A stretch of 64,000 bases of DNA from Candidatus Kuenenia stuttgartensis (GCA_945861465.1 CAMAVB010000006.1:1-64000); one strand, 5' to 3'. Numbered from the stretch's first letter, positions 7,354 to 17,547 are shown. Numbers and translations: made by a program. Notes: generated by a model not told the origin, from the sequence alone.

Positions 7354-10119
7354 ATGCTGGTCCGATCGATGCAACTCACAACGCGCCAATACATAACGTG
7401 GCTGATTCTGGGTGCGATGGGAATCTCATCGTTGTCCGGGTGTTCGCGCCAATTCTGGCGGAAGCAGGCAGACACAGATACGTACAACGGTATTGGTCAG
7501 AAACTGAATGACGAGCGCTGGGAACTTCCACGCATCGATCTGACGCCCGACCATCGGAGCCGGTTTTATGATCCGTACGATCCCGATGAAGAGCCGTTGC
7601 CTCCGGACGATCCCGCTGCGCACGCTTTCATGCACAGCGTGAATGGACGCCGAGGTTACAAGAGCTGGCACAAACTGGGAACCTCCTTTGCAATCGAGAA
7701 TCCGTGCTGGCTGGAAAACTACGGCATCGAGATGAACGGGATGGATCCGGTTGAAGGACACTCAGAAGTCAAGTTGCTTCAGGTATCACTGCCTGCACTG
7801 GTCGATCTGACGTATATTCACAATCGCGATTACCAGAATAACCTTGAGGAACTGTATATCAGCGCCCTTGCGCTGACGCAGCAACGCTATAACCTTGGAG
7901 TTCGCTATCTGGGACGGAATGGCGGTGAACCATTTGTCAACGGCGGAGCCACCACTTTCGGGCGCGGCGGAGGCACTGGGGTTTCTACGGCGGGTTTCGG
8001 AGTGAGTCAGTTGCTTCCTGCCGGTGGACAAGTGGCGGTGGAACTGGCCAACGCAGTCACCTGGAATTTTGGTCAGGGTGGCAGCATATCGGCACCATTA
8101 CTCGGCTACAGTGTGACTCAGCCGCTGATGTTCCAGGCGGGCCGCAAAGTCGTTCTCGAACCGCTGACTCAGGCCGAACGTTCGGTCCTTTACAGTGCAC
8201 GCTCAATGGCACGATTTCGTCAAACATTGTTCGTAAGTGTCTCAACCAGTTACCTGAACCTGCTGCTGCAAAAACAGCTCATCCTGAATCAGATCAACAA
8301 CATTCGGCAACTGGAAGAGCAGTACGAGAAGCAAAAAGCGATCGACTCACGCGATCCAGGTTTTGTAACGGACAAGCTCGAGAATTTCCCGCAACTCCGG
8401 GAGCTGATTCCAGACGACCTGAAGGCCCGCTTCACGTACGACGACCTGTGGTTGAAATGGACAGGACCGATGACGGAAGAAGATGAACAGAGATTGCTGA
8501 GCCTCTCCGATGACCCCGCCTATCTTGCGGCCATACAACAGCTGATTGGATTGAAAAATCAGGATGCGACCAGCCTGGCTGCTTACCAGCTCCTGACTAA
8601 TATCCAGAACGCTCAGGCATCGCTCGCATCCGCGCGACAAGCGTTGGCGGATTCTCAGGACAGCCTGAAGATCCAGCTGGGCTTGCCGCCCAATGTCCAG
8701 CTGGACATTAACGAGACTGGGCTAACGCCCTTCGAAATCATTAGCTGGGATCTGATCGAACTTGAACGGAGAATGCGGGAGATACAGAAAGAACGCGGGG
8801 AGCAACTTCTGCCGGACCTTGGTGAGAATCAGGCCGATACACCGCCAGACTTCGCAACCCTCAGGGCGTATGTCGCTGGACTGGCAGAATTGCGGAACGA
8901 CCTTCTTGAATCCGGGTTCAATGTCGTAATGAACGACTTGAAGCCGGTCGCGGAACTGCTGGAAGCCACGCAGGACGACTGGAAAGCCAGTCGTCCCGGT
9001 CAGCGTTTCTTCCGCAGCGAAGAGGAACGAAATGGACTTGTGCAGAACTATCAGAAGGACAAGGCTAAGTTTGAACAGGCTAAGCGGGACTTCCAGTTCG
9101 GGTCGGACCAACTCGATATGCTGTTGCGACTGGTTGACGTCAAAACTCAGGACGATATCCTGAAGACGCTCGACAGTGATTCCAACGGAATGATCGAAAG
9201 ATCGGAGCTGCCGCAGGGCTGGAATGAACTGCCGCGATTAGGCACAAAGACGGCTTCGGAGACCTACACGGTTGATGCATTCCTGTCCGAAGTCCGCGAT
9301 GGATCCCGAATTCTGCGCGACGATTACCTGCTCCGTCTTGCTCAGCAACTGGAGGTTCTTCAGGCGGGTCTGAGAGTGGAAGCCATCGCAATCAATCGGT
9401 TCACTCTGCCAGATTCACAGGAGTTTCCTGAAATTGAGGAAGTCGTAGAGATCGGCCTTGAGAATCGTCTCGATCTGATGAACAACCGTGCGCAAGTGAT
9501 GGATTCTCGCCGCAGAATGGAAATCGCAGCCAACGGCCTTGAATCGACATTCAACCTGACATTCCAGGGCTCGCAGGGACTGAGCGGTGGCAACCAGCTC
9601 CTGGACAGCAATCAGACGGCTCGACTGGAGTTTACGACGCCCCTGGACCAGATCGATGAACGAAACGTCTACCGCACGTCATTGATCACGTATCAGCGCC
9701 AACGAAGAAGCTACATGCTGTCGGAAGACACGATTGCGCAGAATATTCGCCAAAACTGGCGTCAGCTACAAGTGCAGGAGTACCGTCTGGAAATCGACCG
9801 CAGGGCGGTCAGAACCGCCGCTTTGCAGTACGACAGCGCCTCGTCACTGGCCACCACAGTCGGTCAACAAGGTGCCCTCAACATCACAACGGCCCTGAAT
9901 GCCCTTCTGGGGGCTCAAAACTCACTTGCCAGGGATTGGGTGAGTTATGAGACAAATCGGCTTAACATCTTCGTAAACATGGGTATCATGCAGATTGATC
10001 CTCGCGGAGTCTGGGACGATCCCTTCTACCTGCAGATGAACGATTTGCAGGATGAGGAATCTGTCTCTCCTGCAGTGACTCCCGGTGTTGTTCTTCCAAA
10101 TTCGCAACCACAGAACTAG
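7354..10119 (+). CDS. TolC-like outer-membrane efflux lipoprotein with EF-hand
   Basis: 921 residues from the ATG at 7354, which has GGAG nine bases upstream; a TTG at 7339 is less likely. The N-terminus is a lipoprotein signal with Cys at residue 30 (SSLSGC). Helical OEP-type segments flank the centre: about residues 150-460 (LNLLLQKQLILNQINNIRQLEEQYEK; ASLASARQALADSQDSLKIQLGLPP) and about 660-890 (NRLDLMNNRAQVMDSRRRMEIAANGL). TolC proteins are usually 430-500 residues, so this one is about twice as long. The extra central part contains a canonical calcium loop, DSDSNGMIERSE, near residue 605. It is the first gene of a tripartite efflux operon; the adaptor starts 17 bases after its stop. Confidence 0.87.
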   Translation: MLVRSMQLTTRQYITWLILGAMGISSLSGCSRQFWRKQADTDTYNGIGQKLNDERWELPRIDLTPDHRSRFYDPYDPDEEPLPPDDPAAHAFMHSVNGRRGYKSWHKLGTSFAIENPCWLENYGIEMNGMDPVEGHSEVKLLQVSLPALVDLTYIHNRDYQNNLEELYISALALTQQRYNLGVRYLGRNGGEPFVNGGATTFGRGGGTGVSTAGFGVSQLLPAGGQVAVELANAVTWNFGQGGSISAPLLGYSVTQPLMFQAGRKVVLEPLTQAERSVLYSARSMARFRQTLFVSVSTSYLNLLLQKQLILNQINNIRQLEEQYEKQKAIDSRDPGFVTDKLENFPQLRELIPDDLKARFTYDDLWLKWTGPMTEEDEQRLLSLSDDPAYLAAIQQLIGLKNQDATSLAAYQLLTNIQNAQASLASARQALADSQDSLKIQLGLPPNVQLDINETGLTPFEIISWDLIELERRMREIQKERGEQLLPDLGENQADTPPDFATLRAYVAGLAELRNDLLESGFNVVMNDLKPVAELLEATQDDWKASRPGQRFFRSEEERNGLVQNYQKDKAKFEQAKRDFQFGSDQLDMLLRLVDVKTQDDILKTLDSDSNGMIERSELPQGWNELPRLGTKTASETYTVDAFLSEVRDGSRILRDDYLLRLAQQLEVLQAGLRVEAIAINRFTLPDSQEFPEIEEVVEIGLENRLDLMNNRAQVMDSRRRMEIAANGLESTFNLTFQGSQGLSGGNQLLDSNQTARLEFTTPLDQIDERNVYRTSLITYQRQRRSYMLSEDTIAQNIRQNWRQLQVQEYRLEIDRRAVRTAALQYDSASSLATTVGQQGALNITTALNALLGAQNSLARDWVSYETNRLNIFVNMGIMQIDPRGVWDDPFYLQMNDLQDEESVSPAVTPGVVLPNSQPQN

Positions 10120-10135
10120 AAGAAGGTCTCTGAGG

Positions 10136-12214
10136 ATGCTCCGATCATTCCCACGCACACGTTCCGGCAAGTCCCCGATTGTTATCCTGTTACTGCTGAC
10201 GATCGTCACTGCGGTCACGGCTTATCTGGTGCCATATTCTCGCAACAGACTGATGTCTGCGATGGGTATGAACAAGCAGACGCTGAACGCGAATTATGTT
10301 CTGAAGAAGGCCGAAAAAGCGCCCTTCAGAATCATGATCACCGAGAACGGCACGGTCGACAGCATGAAGAATTCGGTGCTGAGCAACCGTGTGGAGGGCA
10401 GCACGACGATTATCATGCTCGTCCCCGAAGGCAGTCGCGTCAATGCACCGGCCATTGCCGAATTCGACGGCGTCGTAGAGTTCATGGATTCGGCCTCGGA
10501 ATCTTCAAAGACCATCAAGCTGCGCGCAGAAGACGGCAAGGAAAAGATTTATGAAATCGCGCTGGGTGAGTTTTCCGAGATTCTTGTGAAGGATCGACAG
10601 GCCGTTCGGCGTTTTGATTACATTTCAGGTGACGTCGTCTGCGAACTGGATTCCTCGACCCTTGTCGAAAAGGAAAAAGAGCAACAGATCAAAGTGACGA
10701 CGGCCAGGGCTTCGGTTGAAAAATCAGAGATCGATATCGAGATTCAGGAAACGACAAACACCAGTGCCGTGGGAAAGGCTAAATCCCTTGCAGCACTCGC
10801 CGATCTGGACTTAATCAAATACCAGGCCCCTGGTGGTGAATATGAACAGGAAGTTGCCACAATAATGGGTGATGTGAAAAAGACCGAAGAAGAGTTGTCG
10901 ATGAACATGGAGAAGTACGACAAGATCCGCAGTCAGGCTCGGCTTGGTTACAGCAACATCAATGAATTGGAAACTGAGCGACTAAAAGTCACAAATTCGC
11001 TCATTGTGCTCGGTGTGAACAAGGGCAAGCTGAAGGTGCTGCAGGATTTCATGCGCAAGCGCAAGGAGATCGAGCTGACACAGGCCGCCGCCGATTCCAA
11101 ACAGGAAACAATTCGGGCGGGCAAAGAAGGCGAAGCCATGATGACTCAGTTACGCGCGGCACTCGAGGCAGCGCAATTGACTTACAGTGTCGAGATGGAC
11201 AAGTGGGACATGTTTAAGCGGCAGATTCAGGCCTGTCGCCTGGTTGCACCGCAGGCGGGCGAAGTGGTCTATGCTTCACAGAATAACTCACGCGGCAGTG
11301 AGCCGGTCGTCATCGAAGAGGGGGCTGCCGTACGTGAGCGTCAGGCCATTATCAATCTGCCCGACGTCGAGAACATGAAGATCGATGCCCGCATTCACGA
11401 ATCGAAAATCAGCCGCATTGTGATCGGGCAACCGGTGGAGATCGAAGTCGATGCACTTCCAGGACAACCTTACCGCGGCGTGCTTGCAACCGTGTCGTCG
11501 GTGCCCACACCGGGCAGCTGGCCGAATACCGATCTGAAAGAATACGAAACGGCGATTGAGATCAAAGATGACATTGCACGCGTGAAAATGCTCAAACCCG
11601 GCATGAACGCTGAATGCCGGATCATCGTTGAGGATCGTAAAGAACCGGTGCTGCAGATTCCGATTCAGGCGGTCATCGCAACGTCGGGGCACTACTTTTC
11701 GTACGTCGCCGTTGGCAGCAAAGCTGAACGCCGCGAACTCAAGATCGGCGATACGAATGACGAGTACATGGAGATTCTGGACGGCATCGCTGAGGGTGAG
11801 TCCGTGATCATGAATCCACGCACTCACTTTTCAAAAGAACTCAGTGTGCTGGAGGCGGACCTGTCTGCCGAAGTCGAAGCAAATCGCGAGAAGCTGGACA
11901 CCCCGGGAAAAGCGCCGGGCGGTGCAGGGCCAGGCGGCGGCGGACGAGATGGAAAACAAGCGGAAGGTGGCCGACCTGGTGGCGGTGGACCGGGCGCAGG
12001 TGGCCCTCCGGGCGGTGCTCCAGGCGGAATGCCGGATCCAAAAACGATCTTCGACAGCATGGACAAGAATAAGGACGGCAGCGTCACAAAGGACGAACAT
12101 TCTCGCCCTGAGTTCTTTGATCGCAGTGACAAGGACGGAGACGGAAAAATCACGCTGGAGGAAATGCAGCAGGCATTTCAGCAGCGTGGTCAGGGTGCGG
12201 GCAAGGGGCCTTAG
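10136..12214 (+). CDS. HlyD/MacA-like periplasmic adaptor with C-terminal EF-hands
   Basis: 692 residues from the ATG at 10136. One N-terminal membrane anchor (IVILLLLTIVTAVTAYLV, about residues 17-34) precedes a barrel-sandwich/coiled-coil region: long Glu/Lys-rich helices at about 180-350, then the returning lipoyl strand (CRLVAPQAGEVVYASQ) and a beta-barrel part (VGQPVEIEVDALPGQPYRG). A Gly/Pro-rich linker (about 585-638) leads to two EF-hand loops, DKNKDGSVTKDE and DKDGDGKITLEE. MacA-type adaptors are normally 370-400 residues, so the tail and enlarged core are unusual. It should link the inner-membrane MacB-like pump to the TolC-like channel encoded upstream. Confidence 0.87.
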   Translation: MLRSFPRTRSGKSPIVILLLLTIVTAVTAYLVPYSRNRLMSAMGMNKQTLNANYVLKKAEKAPFRIMITENGTVDSMKNSVLSNRVEGSTTIIMLVPEGSRVNAPAIAEFDGVVEFMDSASESSKTIKLRAEDGKEKIYEIALGEFSEILVKDRQAVRRFDYISGDVVCELDSSTLVEKEKEQQIKVTTARASVEKSEIDIEIQETTNTSAVGKAKSLAALADLDLIKYQAPGGEYEQEVATIMGDVKKTEEELSMNMEKYDKIRSQARLGYSNINELETERLKVTNSLIVLGVNKGKLKVLQDFMRKRKEIELTQAAADSKQETIRAGKEGEAMMTQLRAALEAAQLTYSVEMDKWDMFKRQIQACRLVAPQAGEVVYASQNNSRGSEPVVIEEGAAVRERQAIINLPDVENMKIDARIHESKISRIVIGQPVEIEVDALPGQPYRGVLATVSSVPTPGSWPNTDLKEYETAIEIKDDIARVKMLKPGMNAECRIIVEDRKEPVLQIPIQAVIATSGHYFSYVAVGSKAERRELKIGDTNDEYMEILDGIAEGESVIMNPRTHFSKELSVLEADLSAEVEANREKLDTPGKAPGGAGPGGGGRDGKQAEGGRPGGGGPGAGGPPGGAPGGMPDPKTIFDSMDKNKDGSVTKDEHSRPEFFDRSDKDGDGKITLEEMQQAFQQRGQGAGKGP

Positions 12215-12252
12215 TCGAGTGCTTTGTCAAGCCAACGAATTGAGGTTGAAAC

Positions 12253-12332
12253 TATAGGCCGGACCAGGCGGAACCCCGTTCCGGACGGTCGGCCAATTGC
12301 CGGAACTACGCTTCGCCTGGCCCGGCCTATCT
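12253..12332. repeat. Palindromic element between adaptor and ATPase genes
   Basis: Arms TAGGCCGGACCAGGCG and CGCCTGGCCCGGCCTA bracket about 45 bases that include further GC-rich symmetry (GGAACCCCGTTCC). A related GTAGGCCGGACCGAGCAAAC ... GATCCGGCCTAC pair occurs at about 43228-43372. It separates two genes of the efflux operon. Confidence 0.7.
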
Positions 12333-12351
12333 GAAAACCAGGTCTCGCGGA

Positions 12352-13098
12352 ATGCGAAGACTCTTCATCGCTTTGTTCGTCGTATTGAAAAAACGTCACA
12401 TGGAACTGGCTGCTCAAGTCCTGGATCTCAAGAAACACTTCCTGCTGGGAACTGTGACCGTCGAAGCCCTGCGGGGTGTGACGATCGAATTTCCGAAGGG
12501 CGATTTCGTCGCCATCATGGGGTCGTCCGGAAGCGGCAAAAGCACGCTCCTGAATCTGCTGGGCGCTCTCGACCGTCCGACGTTTGGAAAATACATCATC
12601 GGTGGAAAGGACGTGTCTGTTCTTTCCGACGACCAGTTGTCATCGATCCGCAACGAGATGATCGGTTTTATTTTTCAGTCCTACAATCTGATCCCACAGT
12701 ACACAGTTCTCGAGAATATCGAGGTCCCGGTCCACTATCGGGCCGGGTATCCTGCGATCGGAACCAAAGAAAAAAAATGGATTGAGCATCTGGCTGAAAT
12801 GGTGGGACTCGCTGATCGCATGGACCATCGGCCATTTCAGTTGTCCGGAGGTCAGCAGCAGCGCGTGGCAATTGCACGGGCTCTTGTGAACAACCCTGAA
12901 ATCATTCTGGCGGACGAGCCAACCGGAAATCTGGACTCGAAGACCGAACATGAAATCATGGAGATGTTGCTGAGACTCAATGCCGAAGGCCGAACCATTA
13001 TCATGGTGACGCACGAACCCAATGTTGCCAAACTGGCCAAGCGCCGAATCTTTATGCGTGACGGTGTTGTTGCCGGCGAAGGTATATTTCCAGGGTAA
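12352..13098 (+). CDS. MacB/LolD-type ABC transporter ATP-binding protein
   Basis: 248 residues. All ABC motifs are intact: Walker [10 protein letters not shown] (about 57-65), Q-loop region [13 protein letters not shown], signature LSGGQQQR (about 164), Walker [12 protein letters not shown] (about 185) and H-loop MVTHEP. The TVLENIEVP context and size are those of MacB/LolD/FtsE-like ATPases. An internal ATG at 12400 ([14 protein letters not shown]) is a strong alternative start, because homologues usually begin just before this motif and neither site has a clear ribosome binding site. It energises the permease encoded next. Confidence 0.94.
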   Translation: MRRLFIALFVVLKKRHMELAAQVLDLKKHFLLGTVTVEALRGVTIEFPKGDFVAIMGSSGSGKSTLLNLLGALDRPTFGKYIIGGKDVSVLSDDQLSSIRNEMIGFIFQSYNLIPQYTVLENIEVPVHYRAGYPAIGTKEKKWIEHLAEMVGLADRMDHRPFQLSGGQQQRVAIARALVNNPEIILADEPTGNLDSKTEHEIMEMLLRLNAEGRTIIMVTHEPNVAKLAKRRIFMRDGVVAGEGIFPG

Positions 13099-13107
13099 GT
13101 ACGTAGC

Positions 13108-13129
13108 TCAGTCGCTCCGCCGACTGAGA
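13108..13129. repeat. Short perfect hairpin after ATPase gene
   Basis: CTCAGTCG and CGACTGAG pair across a six-base loop, ten bases after the ATPase stop. No T-run follows, so it is not a classic terminator; it could stabilise the mRNA 3' end or attenuate expression of the downstream permease gene. Confidence 0.5.
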
Positions 13130-13145
13130 TTCCATTGTTGATTCG

Positions 13146-13285
13146 GCACGCGGTTGGCATTGGCTCGTTTAACCGCGTGCCCAGCGGGCCGCGATTGTTC
13201 TATTTACGATTTGAAATACGAAATACGAATCGCGGGGCGTTGCCCACGCGGTTAAACGAATGTGCCATCCTCAACCGCGTGCGGT
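13146..13285. repeat. Long inverted-repeat element, family R6, copy A
   Basis: Two arms of about 55 bases with roughly 80 percent complementarity (left: CACGCGGTTGGC... GTTTAACCGCGTG... GCCGCGATTG; right: its inverse, ending CAACCGCGTGCGG) flank an AT-rich spacer. The same arm motif (CAATCGCGGCCCGCTGGGCA, CGCGGT, CAACCGCGTGC) occurs at about 43080-43187 with a shortened partner arm. The element opens a 250-base gap inside the efflux operon. Confidence 0.75.
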
Positions 13286-13347
13286 ATAATGTCGTTAGGA
13301 AACACGGACACCTTAACCACGCATCCCGGCAAAGTAGTACCCGTTCC

Positions 13348-14691
13348 ATGATGAATTTACTCCGGACAATCGAACTGGCATTGAAAAGCTTGATGTTGCA
13401 CAAGCTGCGGTCGGGTCTCACGATGCTCGGGATCGTGTTTGGAGTGTTCTCCGTCATCGCGATGCTGGCCATCGGCGAAGGTGCCAGCCAGCAGGCTCAG
13501 GAGCAAGTGCTGAAACTTGGAGCCACCAACATCATCGTCCGCAGCGTCAAACCTCCACGCGAAACAGCCGGTAGTCAGGCGCCAGGATCCTTCGTGCTGC
13601 GTTATGGCCTGCTGCGGGCCGACTACGATTTGCTGTCGCGCACAATTCCGACTGTGGAGCAGGCAATTCCGATTCGGGAATTGACAAAACCGTGCCGCTA
13701 TCTCCATCGCGAGTTGAACTGCCGGATCGTCGGTTGTACTCCGGACTATCGCGACGTCAATCACTTGAACATGGCTCAGGGGCGATTCATTACCGATGAA
13801 GACCGTCGCACGAAAGATAATATCGCCGTGCTTGCGGCAGGTTCGGCACAAGCGTTGTTTCAGTACGAAGACCCGCTGGGGAAAACGGTGAAGATTGCGG
13901 ATAAACGCTATATGATCGTCGGAGTCACCGAATCGCGTGAAGCGAGTGCCGCCATCGGTGGCAGTATGTCCGGGCAGGACTACAACAACGACATCTATAT
14001 TCCACTCGAAACCATGCGCGTGCGCATGGGAGATCTGGACGTCGATCGCCGCACCGGTTCATTCAGCGCTGAAGAAGTCCAGTTGAACCAGATCACGCTG
14101 CGGATCAGCGACAAGGATCAGGTCGTAGCCACGGCCGCAGTCATTCGCGAGAGCCTTGCAAAGAATCACAAGGATCCCAACCAGTACAGCGTCGTCGTTC
14201 CGCAGGAACTGCTCAAACAAGCCGAACAGATCAAGGTCATTTTCAATGTTGTGCTGGGATCAATTGCGGCCATCAGTCTGATTGTCGGCGGCATCGGCAT
14301 CATGAACATCATGCTGGCGACCGTCACGGAACGCACCCGTGAGATTGGCATTCGCCGCGCGCTGGGAGCCAAGCAGAGCGATATCACGGCCCAGTTCCTG
14401 ACCGAGACGATGGTGCTGGCAGGCAGCGGGGGCCTGATCGGCGTGATCATGGGATTGCTCACACCATTCGCATTCGATGGCACTAAATGGCTGGCAACCG
14501 AATTCATGCTGGAAGGTGGTCAGGCGACGTCTGAAGTCGGCACGATGTTTCTGAGTCTGACGCCGCGGATCGTCTGGAGCAGCTTGCCCCTTGCATTCGG
14601 GATTTCCGTCGGCATCGGAATCATCTTTGGTCTCTATCCCGCCCGCGCCGCTGCCAGAATGGACCCCATCGAAGCCCTGCGCCACGAGTAG
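13348..14691 (+). CDS. MacB-like ABC permease (FtsX family)
   Basis: About 447 residues from the ATG at 13348 (a second ATG follows directly). The first membrane segment lies in [27 protein letters not shown], followed by a MacB-type periplasmic core domain (ILGATNIIV-like [35 protein letters not shown]) and the FtsX domain with three C-terminal membrane segments ([55 protein letters not shown]). [15 protein letters not shown] is the conserved cytoplasmic motif. The ATPase is on a separate polypeptide, unlike fused E. coli MacB. No obvious ribosome binding site. It closes the operon. Confidence 0.93.
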   Translation: MMNLLRTIELALKSLMLHKLRSGLTMLGIVFGVFSVIAMLAIGEGASQQAQEQVLKLGATNIIVRSVKPPRETAGSQAPGSFVLRYGLLRADYDLLSRTIPTVEQAIPIRELTKPCRYLHRELNCRIVGCTPDYRDVNHLNMAQGRFITDEDRRTKDNIAVLAAGSAQALFQYEDPLGKTVKIADKRYMIVGVTESREASAAIGGSMSGQDYNNDIYIPLETMRVRMGDLDVDRRTGSFSAEEVQLNQITLRISDKDQVVATAAVIRESLAKNHKDPNQYSVVVPQELLKQAEQIKVIFNVVLGSIAAISLIVGGIGIMNIMLATVTERTREIGIRRALGAKQSDITAQFLTETMVLAGSGGLIGVIMGLLTPFAFDGTKWLATEFMLEGGQATSEVGTMFLSLTPRIVWSSLPLAFGISVGIGIIFGLYPARAAARMDPIEALRHE

Positions 14692-15166
14692 ACATGTGAA
14701 TGGCACAGAAACGTGCTTGGCACCTTGATATTTTTCAAAGTCGGACAATCGACGGAACACAGTGCATTTCAAGTTTTGTCAGCATCGCGTTCGACGTTTG
14801 ATTATCCTGACCGGAATCACGGAGCGAGTATACTCTGGGCGTCGATTACGAGCACGAGCACCGTTTCACTTAGCACGAGCACGAAGAATCGCCAGAGCCG
14901 TCGCATGCAGCGGAACCGACGGACGGGTCGGTCTCGAAATCAATCTGTCTCGCGCCCCCACAAAAAGAGCCAGTCACTTGACGAGCGCCATCGCGGTGCA
15001 GTCGTGGCAGAACATCTCGAACAATGGCGCGAGCGGAAGCGTGGATATGTGCGACCTCGTGGCGCGCGCCCGGACTGAGTTTGCCTGACAACAGAGTCAT
15101 CGACAGACCGCTAGCGCCCTGCGGCTGATATGGAATTGCCACCAGGTGAAGCACGCTCACTCATGA
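14692..15166. other. Convergent intergenic region, no gene seen
   Basis: Lies between the permease and the kinase, which converge. It contains a repetitive stretch of GAGCACGA units (about 14850-14890) and a CGACAGACCGCTAGCGCCCT sequence near 15102 that is a diverged match to the CGCTAGCGCC-type repeat seen near 42500, 43410 and 31910. Open frames exist on both strands, but they overlap and are Arg/Cys-rich, so none is called. Confidence 0.4.
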
Positions 15167-16753
15167 TCAGCGTTCTTTTCCGTCTCCGGAGTCCAGAACT
15201 ACGAACAGACCCAACAGATAATCTGACAAAGACTGCCTTCTGCCCGAGAAAACCAGAAAGATCGCATTGATCAGGATCCAGAACACTGAAACGATCCCGA
15301 TGATCCTTCCGGGAAGCGTAGTTTTGAATTCCGTTGGCCAGTCTGCAATCGAGAACATTGCCTGCATTAATGTGTCTATGACGATGCCCAGGTATGGCAG
15401 GAAGGTGCTCACGACCGACAGACGTAACTTCCAGGGGACCGGCTGTAACCCGAACTCATCAACGATTCGCAGCTGCAGGAGTTTCTTGCCGGGTGTACTT
15501 TGCAGTCTCCCGCAGATCCGGAACAGGATCACAGCGAAGCAGATGAAGATCGGTGCCAAGATTCGCTGCATCGTCGTCTGCGAAGGATCGAGACTGGCAA
15601 TCAGCAGGGATAATGCGAGTCCGCTTCCCGACAGACATCCTGTGACAGTCATATCCAGAATCCAGGCCACGAACCGACTGATCCGGCCCGCTCGGAGCAA
15701 CGTGACGGGCCGGATTCTCGACAACTCAGTGGTCAGTTCCTCATACGATCCGAAACGCTCCGACGGATCGCGATGCACGAGCCGACTCAATACGTCCTTC
15801 CAGGCCGTCGGGCGGTCCGTTGGCCAGGTCGCGGGGAACTTAACGGTCGCCTGCTGCCGCAGTCGCAAGCTTTCCTGCAAATTATCCGTCGATGTTGCCA
15901 ACGGCAGTTCTCCGAACGTCATTTCATAAAACATGACTCCCAGCGAATACATGTCGCTGCGCACATCGGCAGGTTGGCCGGCCGCGACTTCCGGGGCCAT
16001 GTAGTTCAAAGTTCCCTCTGGTCCATTCTGGCTCTGAACGCAGTCAGTTTTTTCTGCCCGGCTGGCGAGTCCGAAGTCCGAGAGCTTCACGCAGCCATGT
16101 TCGTCCAGCAGGATATTTTCTGGCTTCACGTCACCATGCACGATGCCAAGACTTGCCGAATACCTCAGGGCGTCAACGGCCTGCAATCCAATGCGGATGA
16201 TCTCACTGAATGTCAACCGGTGCTGATGAATCAACATCGCAAGTGACTGGCCCGGCACCAATTCCATGGCGAAAAAAGGGCAGCTTTCGTGAGTGCCGAC
16301 GTAGTAAATGTGAACCACATTCGGATGGTTGACGCGGGCCTGAGCACGAGCTTCCTGAATTAGTCGCTCGCATCTCAGTCTGTCGCCTTCACCATCGCGG
16401 CTGCGGATCACTTTGATCGCCACATATCTCTGAAGCGATTCATCGCGTGCCCGATAGACGGCTCCCATGCCGCCCGCACCCAGCAGATCGATCAGCGAAT
16501 AGTGGTCCAGTCGTTCATCGGACATCAGCAACATATCGTCGGTATCGGACGTCGTCGCTCCGATGACCGTTGCTTCCAACGAAGCCATTGACTGTTCGAG
16601 CATCCCCGGACTGATCACTCGATCGCAATGAAGGCAACGCAACGTCTGCGTCGATCCGCCCGGCACTGTCAGCTCCTGTCCGCAGACGCACTGGAAGACC
16701 CGGGCTGGTTCGTCTTCAGCAGAAGTCGCCGGAGTCTTGAATGCATCGGTCAT
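15167..16753 (-). CDS. Serine/threonine protein kinase with RDD membrane domain
   Basis: About 528 residues from the ATG at 16753. A small Cys-rich N-terminal module (CVCGQELTVPGGSTQTLRCLHC) looks like a zinc ribbon. The Hanks-type kinase domain (about 90-350) is complete: Gly loop LGAGGMGAVY, Lys in VAIKVI, catalytic loop HGDVKPENIL, SDFGLAS, MAPEV and the arginine in DPSERFGSYEEL. The last 170 residues hold hydrophobic segments and an RDD-like domain (RISRFVAWILDMTVTGCL ... GKKLLQLRIVD). An ORF extension to 16948 exists, but it lacks kinase-like features. Target proteins are not evident. The HRD motif reads HGD, a common variant in planctomycetal kinases. Confidence 0.92.
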   Translation of the reverse strand: MTDAFKTPATSAEDEPARVFQCVCGQELTVPGGSTQTLRCLHCDRVISPGMLEQSMASLEATVIGATTSDTDDMLLMSDERLDHYSLIDLLGAGGMGAVYRARDESLQRYVAIKVIRSRDGEGDRLRCERLIQEARAQARVNHPNVVHIYYVGTHESCPFFAMELVPGQSLAMLIHQHRLTFSEIIRIGLQAVDALRYSASLGIVHGDVKPENILLDEHGCVKLSDFGLASRAEKTDCVQSQNGPEGTLNYMAPEVAAGQPADVRSDMYSLGVMFYEMTFGELPLATSTDNLQESLRLRQQATVKFPATWPTDRPTAWKDVLSRLVHRDPSERFGSYEELTTELSRIRPVTLLRAGRISRFVAWILDMTVTGCLSGSGLALSLLIASLDPSQTTMQRILAPIFICFAVILFRICGRLQSTPGKKLLQLRIVDEFGLQPVPWKLRLSVVSTFLPYLGIVIDTLMQAMFSIADWPTEFKTTLPGRIIGIVSVFWILINAIFLVFSGRRQSLSDYLLGLFVVLDSGDGKER

Positions 16754-17055
16754 CAGGACTACCTGAAGGAGTTTGATTTGAGCCTGTCGAAGCGGGAGCG
16801 CCACATCGTCACGATATCGCGCAACCAACGCATCGGACAAGTCCAGGGGAAGTCTAATCGACGTGCGCCGACTCGATCCGATTCGGGTTATGCGGGAACT
16901 GACACCGGTTGCAATCTGATTCAGGAAACCCATTGCGCGCACTTGCAAGGAGACTTCTGATGATGCAGAATGTCTCCCGAAAAGTCCCGAACGAGCAATT
17001 CTACAGAATTGCGGCTGTTCTCACGCCCGTTCGTCCACAGTGGCCTGTAAATCGT

Positions 17056-17547
17056 ATGGACGACAGCATCAACATCCTGCTCCGATTCATCGATGAGGCT
17101 TTCGACCGGAAATCCTGGCACGGAACCAACCTGCGCGGATCGCTTCGTGGGCTGACTGTCGCGGATGTCCTCTGGCGCCCGCAGCCACAACGCCACAATA
17201 TCTGGGAAGTTGCGTTGCATGCCGCTTACTGGAAATACACTGTCCGGCGGCGCTTGCTCGGTGAAAAACGCGGTTCGTTTCCGCTGAAAGGCTCCAATTG
17301 GTTCGATCGTCCAATTGTGGGTGCTGAGGATGAAACGCATTGGAAATCAGACATGGCGTTATTAGTATCGACCCATGTGTCGCTGCGAAGTGCCGTCTCG
17401 CAGTTGACCTCAAAAGATCTTGCACGGCATCCCGATGGCGGCACGACGCCCATCCTCTCGCTGATCACCGGCATCGCTGCACACGACTTGTACCATGCCG
17501 GACAGATTCAACTCCTCAAGCGACTCCGCGCTGATCATGCGTCGTAG
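17056..17547 (+). CDS. DinB-like metal-dependent helical-bundle protein
   Basis: 163 residues from the ATG at 17056 (MDDSINILLRFIDEAFDRKSWHG), typical for the DinB/DUF664-like superfamily; extension to 16909 is possible but adds an odd Arg-rich stretch. Metal-ligand histidines are visible in WEVALHAAYWKY and HDLYHAGQIQLLK, and LRGLTVADVLWRP is the usual first-helix region. Members include thiol-dependent transferases and damage-inducible proteins; no substrate can be assigned. It is divergent from the kinase gene, with about 300 bases between the two starts, which probably hold both promoters. Confidence 0.78.
   Translation: MDDSINILLRFIDEAFDRKSWHGTNLRGSLRGLTVADVLWRPQPQRHNIWEVALHAAYWKYTVRRRLLGEKRGSFPLKGSNWFDRPIVGAEDETHWKSDMALLVSTHVSLRSAVSQLTSKDLARHPDGGTTPILSLITGIAAHDLYHAGQIQLLKRLRADHAS

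Noticed and set aside
14762-15160. Open frames on both strands after the permease gene
   Set aside because: Arg- or Cys-rich, mutually overlapping, spanning repetitive GAGCACGA sequence; kept only as an intergenic note.
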